From Nymphaea colorata (lineage: Eukaryota; Streptophyta; Magnoliopsida; Nymphaeales; Nymphaeaceae): a stretch of DNA of 64,000 nucleotides. How positions within the stretch are numbered: position 1 is the first letter of the stretch; each line of letters begins with the position of its first letter. The stretch covers positions 16,609,035 through 16,673,034 of the forward strand of contig NC_045149.1 in assembly GCF_008831285.2 (NCBI RefSeq). The letters are read 5' to 3'. The position numbers and the translations under genes were made by a program. The notes under the pieces were generated by a model. That model saw only the letters and a list, made by a program, of their open reading frames with translations. It was not told where the DNA came from and searched no databases. Positions 41,608 through 51,138 of the stretch are shown here, in pieces.

Positions 41608-41749
41608 CCTGTGGGTCTTGGTACTTATCGGGATGGTAAATCTGCGCCCATTGGCGATACGACTTCCTGATCTCTTCATCGGATGCCTGGGGAGATAAAT
41701 GAAGAAGGGCGTACAGCTCCCTCCGAGGTTCTTGCTTCTCTGCCTTCAT
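30220..41749 (-). CDS. OWL1: J-domain protein, OWL1 / DNAJC11-like
   Basis: Thirteen exons on the minus strand join in frame to 540 residues: 41749-41609, 40092-39806, 39368-39171, 37931-37817, 37280-37194, 36535-36447, 35629-35545, 34628-34575, 34483-34403, 33494-33417, 31824-31582, 30485-30378, 30276-30220. All introns are GT-AG. The N-terminus is a J domain ([23 protein letters not shown] at residues 39-41) that would stimulate an Hsp70. A central beta-rich region follows ([27 protein letters not shown]), then a hydrophobic segment at about 354-378 ([15 protein letters not shown]) and a C-terminal DUF3395 part with [18 protein letters not shown]. Domain order and length match Arabidopsis OWL1 (At2g35720, 538 residues), linked to very-low-fluence light responses, and metazoan DNAJC11, a mitochondrial MICOS-associated protein. 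Introns make up about 86% of the locus and carry a hAT-like element and a minisatellite. No coding defect is seen. Confidence 0.95.
34237..34386. repeat. 56-base minisatellite in OWL1 intron 9
   Basis: A unit of about 56 bases containing aataaatgatactgacac and aactgaaaagaaatcatgat is present in nearly three tandem copies, ending about 17 bases from the exon 9 donor (exon ends at 34403). Confidence 0.9.
38055..39100. mobile_element. hAT-like non-autonomous element in OWL1 intron 3
   Basis: The element spans 38063-39092 (1030 bases). Its ends form an imperfect terminal inverted repeat, CTATGATACACGGGTA on the left and CTATGTCACATGGGTA as the complement of the right. The flanking eight bases are ctagttcg (38055-38062) and ctagttag (39093-39100), a 7/8 target-site duplication as expected for hAT transposons. 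Both subterminal regions are dense in GGTACGGGTACGGG-type repeats in opposite orientation, typical of hAT transposase binding regions. There is no transposase, only short internal duplications (38517-38615 and a diverged T-rich series near 38700-38830). The host exons and splice sites on both sides are intact, so it is tolerated as intron sequence. Confidence 0.88.
41557..41607. repeat. compound (AC)n(AG)n microsatellite at OWL1 intron 1 donor
   Basis: On the transcribed (minus) strand the intron begins gt directly followed by a (CT)n tract and then a (GT)n tract. The first base of the repeat lies within the 5' splice site itself. Confidence 0.93.
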
Positions 41750-42665
41750 CTCCCCCTCCCTCTTCCCCTGCCACTCTGCTCGTAACCTCGTTCGAAAGCA
41801 GGTTCCCGGTGCCCCTCTTGGTTTGGCGAACCAAGAATGAGGGTTTTACAAATTTGGCGGCGAGAGCGCGAGGGAAATGAAATAACGTCTTGACCAAGAA
41901 ACTCAAGGACTACAGCTTTCTAACGAAAACGGTTTCACCGAGCTGCCGACCCTTTTATTCCGAGCTGGCAAGCCGTCCAGGTGGGCTTGATTTTAGGATG
42001 TCGATTCGGAGTATATTTAAAATACCGAATTTGACAACAAGTAGACCCTTTGTATCCCATCAGTCGAGTATAAGGCCGGCTCGGATTGGCCCTACACGGT
42101 TTGATAATTTATATTTAATATTATCTTATTATATATATATATATATATATTATGATTAATTATATTTTTATATTATTATATGTTAAAAAATTTTCTGACA
42201 CAGGCCAGGATCCAAAGGTGGGTAAAACGGGAGGCGCTTGAGCTATTTTTCCGAGCTCACATGAAAGTTTATTTCATAAATGCTCAAGAAAACTGGTGTG
42301 GACGCATTGAAATCTTTCATTATGTTAAGTATACTATAAAACTCGTCTATAAGCATTGAAAATTTAGATTATCATAGTGTTGTAAAGGTAAAAAATTGGT
42401 CTATGGACTCAACATCATCTAATTCAAGTTGAGATAGAGCAAAATCTCTACTTAGAAGCTTGTGTACAAACGCAAGTAGAGTAGAGTTTCTTATGTTTGC
42501 TGTTTTTTAATCAAATTCGACTATGTAGGTGGGTCCATATTTGTCAATTCGATAAGAATCAACCCTTAACTTGTATTCACTGATTAGCTTTCCTTTAGGT
42601 TGACTCCTTGCTTGTTGTTGGAAGGCAGTTAACCCTAACTTTAGCGTTATGTTTTTCCTCATTCC
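41750..42665. other. 5' flank of OWL1 and spacer
   Basis: The first 150 bases should hold the OWL1 leader and promoter; no clear TATA box was identified. The remainder is AT-rich with a (TA)n tract near 42131-42150. No gene was recognised. Confidence 0.45.
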
Positions 42666-43610
42666 TAAGGCCCCGTTTGATAACCGGGGTAAAATGAGCG
42701 GAGGAGGTGAAATTTGTACGGGCGGGTGAAATTTCACCCACTTGACATGCTTTCTCACCGTCGCATTTGAGTCGGTGGCGGCAATCACCGTTTCTCTCTT
42801 GGCCACGCATCATCGATGAAGTTCAGAAGCTGCTCTTTCATCACCTCATGAATTTCAAAGATGCTCGTCGCGTCATGAGTTCCAGAGATGCTCGACAATG
42901 AAAAGAAGAACTAGGGCTTTGCGTGGGTTGAAGATCGACCTCCAGGCAGACTTCCCGATCTTGGGGGTTGGCTTGGAGCAGTCCGACGGCCATTATAGAG
43001 ATAAGAATGGAATATAATCCTATTCAAGTTCTTCCTAGCATCCACCCTCACCGAAACTCCACCGCCTCCCGCCTGAACCCAACATGGATTGTTCCTCCAC
43101 CATCCCATGATTGAAAAGCATTCGAGCTGTGCTTGTTAAACCAGCATCCCTGTGTGATTCCTTTGTTCTGGTAAGTCCTCCCCTATCTGACTGCTATTAT
43201 GCAATGCATCATTCTTAGTTATTTTCCCTCTCCCGGTGGTCGAGCTCACACCAGTAACCATTTGAAACCTCGGTGTCATTCAGCTCTGGCCCCAGCATCA
43301 TTTGCCGATGCCATCCTTGCTTCACTGCTCGCTTGCTTCATTGTCCATTGCCCCTGTCCATCGGCTTAAGCCAGAATGGACAAGCGACGTCACTGTTTCA
43401 CCTCCCTCTAATTGTCTCCCTATTTTCAGTCGTTTTTTTTTTTCGTGTGCATCAAACATGGTTAAATTTACCACGTTAAATTTCACCCGACAATCAAACA
43501 TGGCCTCAAATTGAAAGAGAGAGAAATTTTATCTTGTAAATTTTTCAAGAGAAATTTACTATGGTAAATTTACCACGTTAAATTTCAACCGACAATCAAA
43601 CGGGCCCTAA
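42666..43610. mobile_element. PIF/Harbinger (Tourist-like) non-autonomous element
   Basis: The element spans 42669-43607 (939 bases) and is bounded by TAA on both sides (42666-42668, 43608-43610), the 3-base duplication of this superfamily. The left end reads GGCCCCGTTTGAT; the complement of the right end reads GGGCCCGTTTGAT. A block of about 45 bases at the right end (ttaccacgttaaatttcaac then cgacaatcaaac) is also present at about 43460-43506, so the terminal region is internally duplicated or two copies are nested. No transposase open frame was seen. Confidence 0.72.
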
Positions 43611-43706
43611 CTTTCTAAATGCAGCATGTGATAACACAGAAGGTTTCTTCTATCAATAAATCTATCTAAAGGCATCTATCAAATAGTTCTTTACCAAGCC
43701 CATTAG

Positions 43707-43925
43707 TTAGGGCTAGGCATTGGGCCTGGGTCGGTTCGGCGGGGCTCAATTAGGCTTGGTAGGTTATTTAATATTGTTTTTTATTTTATTAATTAATATA
43801 TATTATATTATTAAAAATGTATTTTATATGAAAAAAATTATTTTATATTTAAAAATAATTTTATTTTAACCGGGTCGAACTCAGGCTCGAGCTTCAGGTG
43901 TCGGGCCGGTCCAGCCCAGCCACAT
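43707..43925. repeat. GC-flanked AT-core repeat
   Basis: About 40-60 bases rich in GGGCCTGGGTCGG-type sequence, then roughly 120 bases almost free of G and C, then a complementary GC-rich flank (tcgggccggtccagcccagc). The arms are imperfectly inverted. The same architecture recurs at about 20.94-21.33 and 61.33-62.04 kb, which suggests one degenerate repeat family. Confidence 0.55.
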
Positions 43926-44187
43926 TTTAATATTTTTGCCACTTGTCACTTGCCAACCTACATTGTCAATATGTCTCTACTTCAAAAAGATGCTTCTCTA
44001 TATTATGTTGAAAGATATTTATGAAAGTAATGAATTTGCAGTCCAAGGGTTTTTGGTAAGAAAACTGAAGAAATTAAAACACATTTCTATTCCCTCGGGC
44101 TCTGAGGTTCATGATGCATCGAAACTAAGGTGGGGAATGATATACCAATCAACTAAAATGTTGTGCATCTATTGCTTATAGTCTATA

Positions 44188-44266
44188 AGGAGTAGTGCTC
44201 ATGAAAATTGAACTAACAACCTGACTTTCACCGACCCATCAGTCTAACCAACTATGTTACACTCCT
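44188..44266 (-). mobile_element. tRNA-like sequence, possible SINE head or tRNA relic
   Basis: On the minus strand a box-A-like TAACATAGTTGG (44259-44248, one mismatch from consensus) is followed by a weak box B, AGTTCAATTTT (44214-44204). The first five bases GGAGT can pair with the terminal ACTCC as an acceptor stem would. The anticodon arm is not normal, so this is not a functional tRNA. Confidence 0.3.
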
Positions 44267-44789
44267 TGGGACAACATAACTGGATAGTAGCTATTGATTA
44301 TCTCAAACAGACCTCCACATGTTAAGTATATACATCAATTTCCCCTCTTGACTCACCAAGTCTGAACTTGTAAAAAAGGTTTCATAACAATTCATAGGCT
44401 GATTCTGAGAGAAGGTCCAAGGCATTTTCCTTTTCACCTTGTCCTTAGGGTTGAGAGTTGTGTATGTAGAATCAAAGGAGTAACAGGCTGCCAACCAGTT
44501 GCTAGTTCGATCGACCAGCGATACCGAACTCAATGGAACAGAAAAACATACTCAAAAGTGTGCTCGTACAAATGTGACCCATATGAATCGCATGATGCAG
44601 AATGGAATACAATATTCAGATCCAAGTTGGTGGTAAGATCTTATTTTCCTTACTAAATTAACCTGATTAAATTCATTATTCATATTTGCATTGGTAATTA
44701 ATGGACGCATGTGAACCCTATGGCTACAAAAGATACGATAACTGTTGTGAGGTTTGAAAAGTCAGGCATTCATTATCAACCATAGAATC

Positions 44790-44791
<2 letters not shown>

Positions 44792-44832
<41 letters not shown>

Positions 44833-44858
44833 CACCTTATATATATATAAGGTGTGTA
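44792..44858. repeat. (TA)n microsatellite and adjoining palindrome
   Basis: About 20 TA units are followed by acaccttatatatatataag and its completion gtgt, a perfect inverted repeat that could form a hairpin. Confidence 0.85.
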
Positions 44859-45744
44859 GTATTGGTAGTAAAACCATGCTACCAAGACTAGGTTTTAAGG
44901 AAAAACCAACAATTTTAGCAAAACCTGACTTTGAAAAAAAGAAGTGAAAACCCTAACCTCTTTAAATTATTCATAACAGCCAAATTTTGGGCGTGTCATT
45001 CAAACAAATAAACCAAGTTTTTAAAATTCATTAAAAAACTTGGTTTTAATAAAAACACGTTTTCACAAAAAATGTTGTTATTTTTTATTTAGTTACTCTA
45101 TTTTTGTAATTTTATTTAAATTTATCAATTACTCTTTTCCGATGAATGAAACATTATAACTAATTGTTTACGTTATTTTATTATGTTTGACAAATATTTT
45201 CCATTTTCTTCAAACTTGCATTCTTCTATGTAATTTGTTGGATTTTTGTAAACTAAAATCTTGAAATTTTCAAAGTAAGAAATTATTATGTCTTAAGTTT
45301 TTAGAATGGGCCTGTAGCACAGTCAATTTCACGTCATGGGCCTGGGCCACGTGAAAGCATCTTTACATTTTGTATGATAACCTTTTTGTTAACAGTGAAT
45401 AAGGTGTACTCTAACAGTAACCCTCATGACGCGATTCTGGTTTGCCAATTTTGAAAATAATAAAGAAGACAACAGATTCTTTTCATTTTCTAAATGACGG
45501 GCGTGATTTTGTATTCATATTAATTATATAAAAATAATAATCTGAGTACAATGAAATCTTATTCGTGGTTAGATGTTTAGAAGTACTTATGCAACTTTTC
45601 AATGCTTAAAATAGAAGATATAGGAGATCGCTAGAAATTTGGATTCTGCATGTTGTAGTTTGCCTCGTATTATTTTGCAAAAAACTCGATAGTTCGTGCT
45701 TCGAACTAAGGCAACCAGCAATGCCTTCAGAACGGACGGAAACT

Positions 45745-45850
45745 TTAATTCATTTTCTGAAAGTTAATTTCCTTCTTGATGACACAACGGTGAGCGACTT
45801 TAATTCATTTTCTGGAAGTTAATTTCCTTCTTGATGAGACAACGGTGAGA
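45745..45850. repeat. 54-base tandem duplication
   Basis: A unit beginning actttaattcattttctg and ending cacaacggtgag (second copy gacaacggtgag) occurs twice in direct succession with three or fewer differences. A short GA tract follows. Confidence 0.88.
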
Positions 45851-47628
45851 GAGAGAGAGAGTTATGACATAATGGGAATTAATGAACAGAAGTCAATGAA
45901 GAGTAGCGATGAAGAAAACAAAAAATCAGTAAAAAAACAAAAGAAAACGAAGTAAAAAAGAAAAAACCACATAACAAAGAAGAAAGAACGAATTTGAATG
46001 AAAAGCTAATCTGTGGCTGAGCGCAATTGCTGGCCAAGGTGAAGTGGAAGATCCACATCAACCTTCTTGACCAAGTAGCTGAAGGAGTTTACTGAAGCGG
46101 CTATATTTCTGAACACCTTCTTGTTGTGCACTTTTCAGATGCGCCACAGACAACTAATAAACCGCGATTGCAAGGAATAGTGCCAAAACCGAAAGGTAGA
46201 GTATAAAGGGATAAAAAGGCGGAGCAGACAAGAATAATTGAGAGAGACAGGTAGAAACTGTCGCAAAGAAGGACACGAAGAAGAAAGCATATAGCAGAAG
46301 AAATGCCAAGAAGTGAAAAAGTGGTGTGTGACTCTACAACCAAATGCATTGTTTGGCAAGATGATGGCCAAAGCACTAGAGATAAAAAAATATTGATATG
46401 GCCTGCAAGGAAAAGCAGGCAAAGAGGGAGAGAGAGAGAGTACTCGTGGAGAAGGATCTCTTCTTTAATGGGCACAACTGAGAAGGAAAAGCAGGCAAAG
46501 ATGAAGGTTGCCTACTTTTTAGTTTTAGCGTTTCTTTTTTCCTCCTCAAAAGAACGTCACATACACGCGCGCACAGACACAGTCTCTCTGTCTCCCTCTG
46601 TGTAAGCTACCAATTGAGCTAAGAGAATAGATGAGAACACTACTACTTAGAATAGATCAGTAGGTTACATATCTAAAGCTTGCAGGATTTAGAACCAAGA
46701 AAATTAAATTGGAATCAGACGACCCAAGTGAATGATGAACGATCTGCTAGCCGGAGGCAGTTATTTCCATTCTTAATGCTATTCAAGCAATTAATTTCTT
46801 TTTAACATCTCCGTTTCTGAAAACTTATTGCAGTTCAGTTCTCTAGAAGAAACATGCCATGGACAATCGTTTGACGGTAAGATTGACAAGAGAGAAAGAG
46901 TATTGATTTTTCTTATTAGCAACCCGAGATTAGATATATAGAGCGCTAACAGTTTACGATAAAAGTGGACCGGTAAGTAAGAGAATCGAACTTTTGAGGT
47001 GCTAAGTCTGAACCCAAGATGATCGAGCTCCTGTCGGCAGCTCCACGCATAAATTATCTTCTTTTACCAATATCACAGGTGAGAGGTAAGAACATATTTC
47101 CCGGGCATCCAGCAATGGCACCAGTCTCAGTTATGCAGGCTTGGAACTGACATGAATTTGTAATTAGAATCAAAATATAACGATGCTGATTGCATTTGTC
47201 CTCCACAAACCAGAAACATTCAACTCATCTACATTCTTGTTGTGTAAATCCTTGAATATAAACTTGTAAAACATGTATGTTTCTACCTTTTTTTAACATG
47301 TCACGTTGGTAAAAGCTCCTTATGAAGAATCTTTTTTTTTTTCATGGTTCATATGAGAAAGGAGTTTTCTCTAGCTTCTACGCCACAATCAGCATGATAC
47401 TCACTGATCTTAAGTTGACAAAAGGAAAAAAAAAAAAAAAAGAGTATACTGAGAGAACAATTGTTATGGCCTCTCATGTATAAGATGCAAAATCAGACAA
47501 TAAGAGCCATGATCTCTTGGCACATATGAGCCACTATGGGGTTTGAGCGTTAAATTAAAGATCAGATACATCAAAACACTAATATTATATACCAAAATCA
47601 CTAGACTTACTACGAAAGCTTCATCGAT

Positions 47629-48072
47629 CTAGAGAGCGACCAAGGAAATTCCATGAAGGCTGGTTGCGTCTGGTGGGTTCCCGGCGATCGGACCGATTCT
47701 CTCCTGCAACAACCGAAGAACCATTCGCCATCTCCGGCCATCGAGGATCAAACTGTCTTGAAATACAATTCGGCCGAACTGGAAGAGAAACAGTGTCGAA
47801 GAAGAGAGAAGATCACCAGAAAATGTGGATGTTCGACAGCAGAAATGAAGCTTGGTGATGAACGGCCAGAAGACTGCCGCTAGGATCGAGGATCTACGGC
47901 TGACGCGAAGAAGCCAATGCCTCATGGCCATGGCGGACAAGTCGAAGGCCAGTTGGTAGGTGCTCTGCTCACAAACGAAGAGTTGACGAAGAGAAAGGGA
48001 AGAAGAAGTAAGGGATGAAGTTAAGGGGCCAAATTTAATTTTTATTCTAATGCGGCGCCCACTTGATGACAT
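47629..48072 (-). CDS. unrecognised open frame, doubtful gene
   Basis: An open frame of 147 codons (MSSSGRRIRIKIKFGPL...) with more GC than its surroundings, ending in a CT-rich upstream stretch. I recognise no domain. A weak clue that the sequence descends from something coding is a block (tctggccgttca followed by ccaag) shared with the minus strand at about 50420. It may be a decayed exon or chance. Confidence 0.2.
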   Translation of the reverse strand: MSSSGRRIRIKIKFGPLTSSLTSSSLSLRQLFVCEQSTYQLAFDLSAMAMRHWLLRVSRRSSILAAVFWPFITKLHFCCRTSTFSGDLLSSSTLFLFQFGRIVFQDSLILDGRRWRMVLRLLQERIGPIAGNPPDATSLHGISLVAL

Positions 48073-50278
48073 GTTCTTGCTCTTCCTTCAAAGCAAGTAA
48101 AGAGGTAACTTGGACACCTTCATTTTTCATCTAACTAAAGAGTGAGAAATAACTTTAACACTTTAGCGTCCATTTATAATGCGTGCAGAATGTGATACAT
48201 GGAAACCGGACGTGGAAAGCGTGCACATACGATAGAGCATGTGAGAAATGCAAGTAGAAAACAGTCTAAATAATCTACCGACATTTCATTTGAGGAACAA
48301 AAGCAGAAAATAGTTTAGATGAGTTTAAGTAATGGCAACAAAGGGAGAAAGAGCGGTTGTTTAGAAAAGAACTACTCGAATAAATTTATATTTTTTAGAT
48401 ATATCAGAAACCATAACCATGGAGCTTTTTTTTTTTTTTTTTTGGATTTGACGGGCTAAGGAAACTGTTTGTTTTAGGCATGCCATATTGGTATTGTATA
48501 ATCTGTATGAAACCAGACAAATTTCTCTTGAAGAATATATTTTCCACAAGGAAAAAACAATGAATATCATCATCTAGGGCGAGAAGAAACATCCAGATAA
48601 TTAAAAAAATATTACGATTTTCCTTATTTATCAAGCAAAAGAGGAGTTGCACGATTCTTAACCAATTTATCCCAAATTTTTACAATCCAGTTTTATCGGT
48701 GGTGTAGAGCGTCGAAGCTGGTAAGGCGATGTTTGATCCGAATCTGATCTCAAATCCGTGTTTGGTGAAATACAATGCTAAAGCAAGCAAAGAGCTGATT
48801 TAGGACAATATAAAATACGAGGATGCTTGCAAATTGAAACAACCCACATTTATGCAACACAAGTAACGACCAAAGAATGTCCAGACAAGGATGCTTGCAG
48901 ATTGAAGCATCCATTTTTTTTTGTGTTTAATTAAATGCATAAAGCTTGCACATACCCACAACTTCATCGTTTATCTTTGTTCTTCAACTAATTCATGGTT
49001 TCCTTCTTGAGCGAGAAAGCCCCCCTGTGTAAATACACCATTAGAGTACACATTTTTTCTTTTTGTTGGTAGCCTTCACGGTCTCTGCCTCCTTGAGCTT
49101 GAACTGCTTTTCGTTGCAGTTCTTGTTTCTCACTTTTCCATGGAAAATCAGGGTCTTCCATGAACCGAAGTATGAAGAGCCGTTTGCCATCGATGGTCCT
49201 TTGCTTAGAACCCAATCGACATTGAGGAAGGGTAGGGGTTTTGACTCGGCATAGTTGGCAAACTCATGATTTGGACTCAGATCAGCTGCGGGTCACGGGG
49301 TTAGAGAGTTGATTCGGTGACTCGGCCCTGTCAAGTCATAACTTTTATAGTGCATTTTTTCTATAAATAGACAAAGAAGATAAGTTTGCCAGCACTTTAT
49401 GTTTGATTTTACAATGAACTTAAACTGAATAGTATGTAATACATACATTTATGTATATTCAGTAAAGTTTGCGATATTTCATAATTACAAAAATTACAAG
49501 AGTTAGTATTCACCAACACACAATAAAAAAAACGTATAATTAGTTGACACTACTTGTAATGCCTCATTTTGAAAAGTTTAGTTGCACATCTTAGATTGAG
49601 AGGAATTTGGAAACTTATAAAGAAGAAGTTGTTAAGTGATTGGTTGTAACCTGAACTTGGTATGAGGGTGAACCAGGTTAACAAGTTGTATTTGAGTGGG
49701 TTCAATTCTTAGATCTGGAGTTCCACACACACATATGCTTGTGTCTTAAGCCATTTTGAAAAGTTTTGTCGTGTATTTAAGATTATGATAAATCTTGGAA
49801 CATTTATAAATGAGGTTGTTAACTGATTGACTATCTTGGTTCTTCTTTTTTTTTTTTTTTTAGGACTGGAACAGAAATTGATATGAAGCGGGTTGAAATT
49901 TATCGAATCAAAAGTTTGAAATTGTTCTTGTTCTTTAAATTGTCTTGTTCTTTTAAGTCCGTATATAAAAGGAGCGTAAAATGAATGCACACTTTTTATT
50001 TGGCTTTCTTATGAACGAAGCAAATGTTTTGGTGATCAACAACTCATGAATTGCTTGACAGCGTTACCAACATTGGCAAGGTAACAAAGAGAGTACTACT
50101 TTAAATAACGTCTAAATGATTTCAACTGTTTCTTGTCTAACACAACAGACATCATAATCGCAGTGGCAGTCCCAAATTAGGTGTGTGGACTGTGGATCTT
50201 CCTCTACAATGCGACCATGAAGACTGTCCTCATCAGACCTTGGCGTCGTCCACCGCCGAACGCCGGCAGCCCTGCCCA
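48073..50278. other. spacer, no gene recognised
   Basis: AT-rich sequence with poly-A/T runs (48427-48444, 49847-49862). Two diverged copies of a roughly 80-base segment around 49573-49640 and 49745-49825 share ttttgaaaagtttagttg-like and aaacttataaagaagaagtt-like stretches, an old local duplication. Confidence 0.4.
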
Positions 50279-50488
50279 TTACGAGCCGGACGGCTTTCTC
50301 CTACCGACTGACTCTGCAACAGAATCTCGCTCAACCGAGAGAATAAAAGTGGCGGAGACGTTGTGAGCTCGCGCGAAGATCTCAGTGTCTGTCCCCATAA
50401 AGAAAACTTCGGCGTGAACGGCCAGAGGAGCAGCATGGTCATCACATGGCTGTGCCCACCAGCGGAAGTTCAGGAAGTGATACGCCAT
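50279..50488 (-). CDS. unrecognised small open frame
   Basis: Sixty-nine codons starting MAYHFLNFRWWAQPCDDHAA, continuing AVHAEVFFMGTDTEIFARAH and ending KPSGS. Composition and GC content look protein-like, but no family is recognised and no splice partners were found. In a block of about 35 bases it resembles the sequence at 47.83 kb. It could be one exon of an undetected gene or a relic. Confidence 0.25.
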   Translation of the reverse strand: MAYHFLNFRWWAQPCDDHAAPLAVHAEVFFMGTDTEIFARAHNVSATFILSVERDSVAESVGRRKPSGS

Positions 50489-51138
50489 GGTCGGTTAATG
50501 AAGTTCAGGAAGGCAGGGGGAGAACGGAGAGTGGCTCAAATGGGGAGATGCAAGGACTATATGGGAGGATCGAGACGAACTGCTTCTTGTTGTTTTCAGC
50601 AGAATCTCATGGCGTACAGATGATGTTCATTTGGTCCTGGAGGTTTCTAAGTAAACATTAAGAAAAAAAAAGTTGAAGTAACAACAGTCCGTTTTGGTAG
50701 GCTTGAATGATTTTTTTGGATGAAGGATTGAGGGCGGCTAAGTGCCTTATTATTTCTTGTTTAATTTCTCAACGAAGCTGAGGTAGCTACCATTTTTGGA
50801 AAAATAGAAGAAAAGAAGGGATAAGAAAGACGACATAAATGGCCGCACAGCAGCAGCATGCCATGTTCTGTTTTCCTTGGACAGTTCAACTACTTGGATT
50901 TTTAGTTGAGTGGATAATCAGATAAATGCAATTCGTCGACATCAACAGTAATAGATTATAGTAGCTTAAGAATATCTTTTCATATACATCTTGGCTTAAT
51001 TAGAAGGCAGTGAGGTTTTAAAATGTACTCGAGATTGATCGAGTGCACTACTTCAGTTAGCTACTAATCGAATTTTGTACCTACAAAACTAGATTATCTT
51101 CGATACTTGGCTGCTGCATTTGTGAACTCCGGTATAGA
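50489..51138. other. spacer and 3' flank of QWRF7
   Basis: No gene was recognised. The part next to 51139 should be the 3' UTR of the minus-strand QWRF gene. Confidence 0.45.

Larger units (their letters stand above)
43926..47628. other. gene-poor spacer with repeats
   Basis: No gene was recognised. It holds a tRNA-like segment near 44188-44266, a long (TA)n tract at 44792-44831 next to a short palindrome, a 54-base tandem duplication near 45745-45850, and unrecognised open frames around 46.0-46.6 kb. One of these, on the minus strand at about 46150-46010, reads HNKKVFRNIAASVNSFSYLV and looks protein-like but is too short to assign. Confidence 0.45.

Noticed and set aside
44188-44266. Functional tRNA gene
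   Set aside because: The anticodon arm cannot be drawn with a seven-base loop and box B is degenerate.
46101-46475. Hydrophobic 124-codon minus-strand frame
   Set aside because: Length and composition could suggest a membrane protein, but no family, splice or codon support was seen and the overlapping plus-strand frame is equally open.
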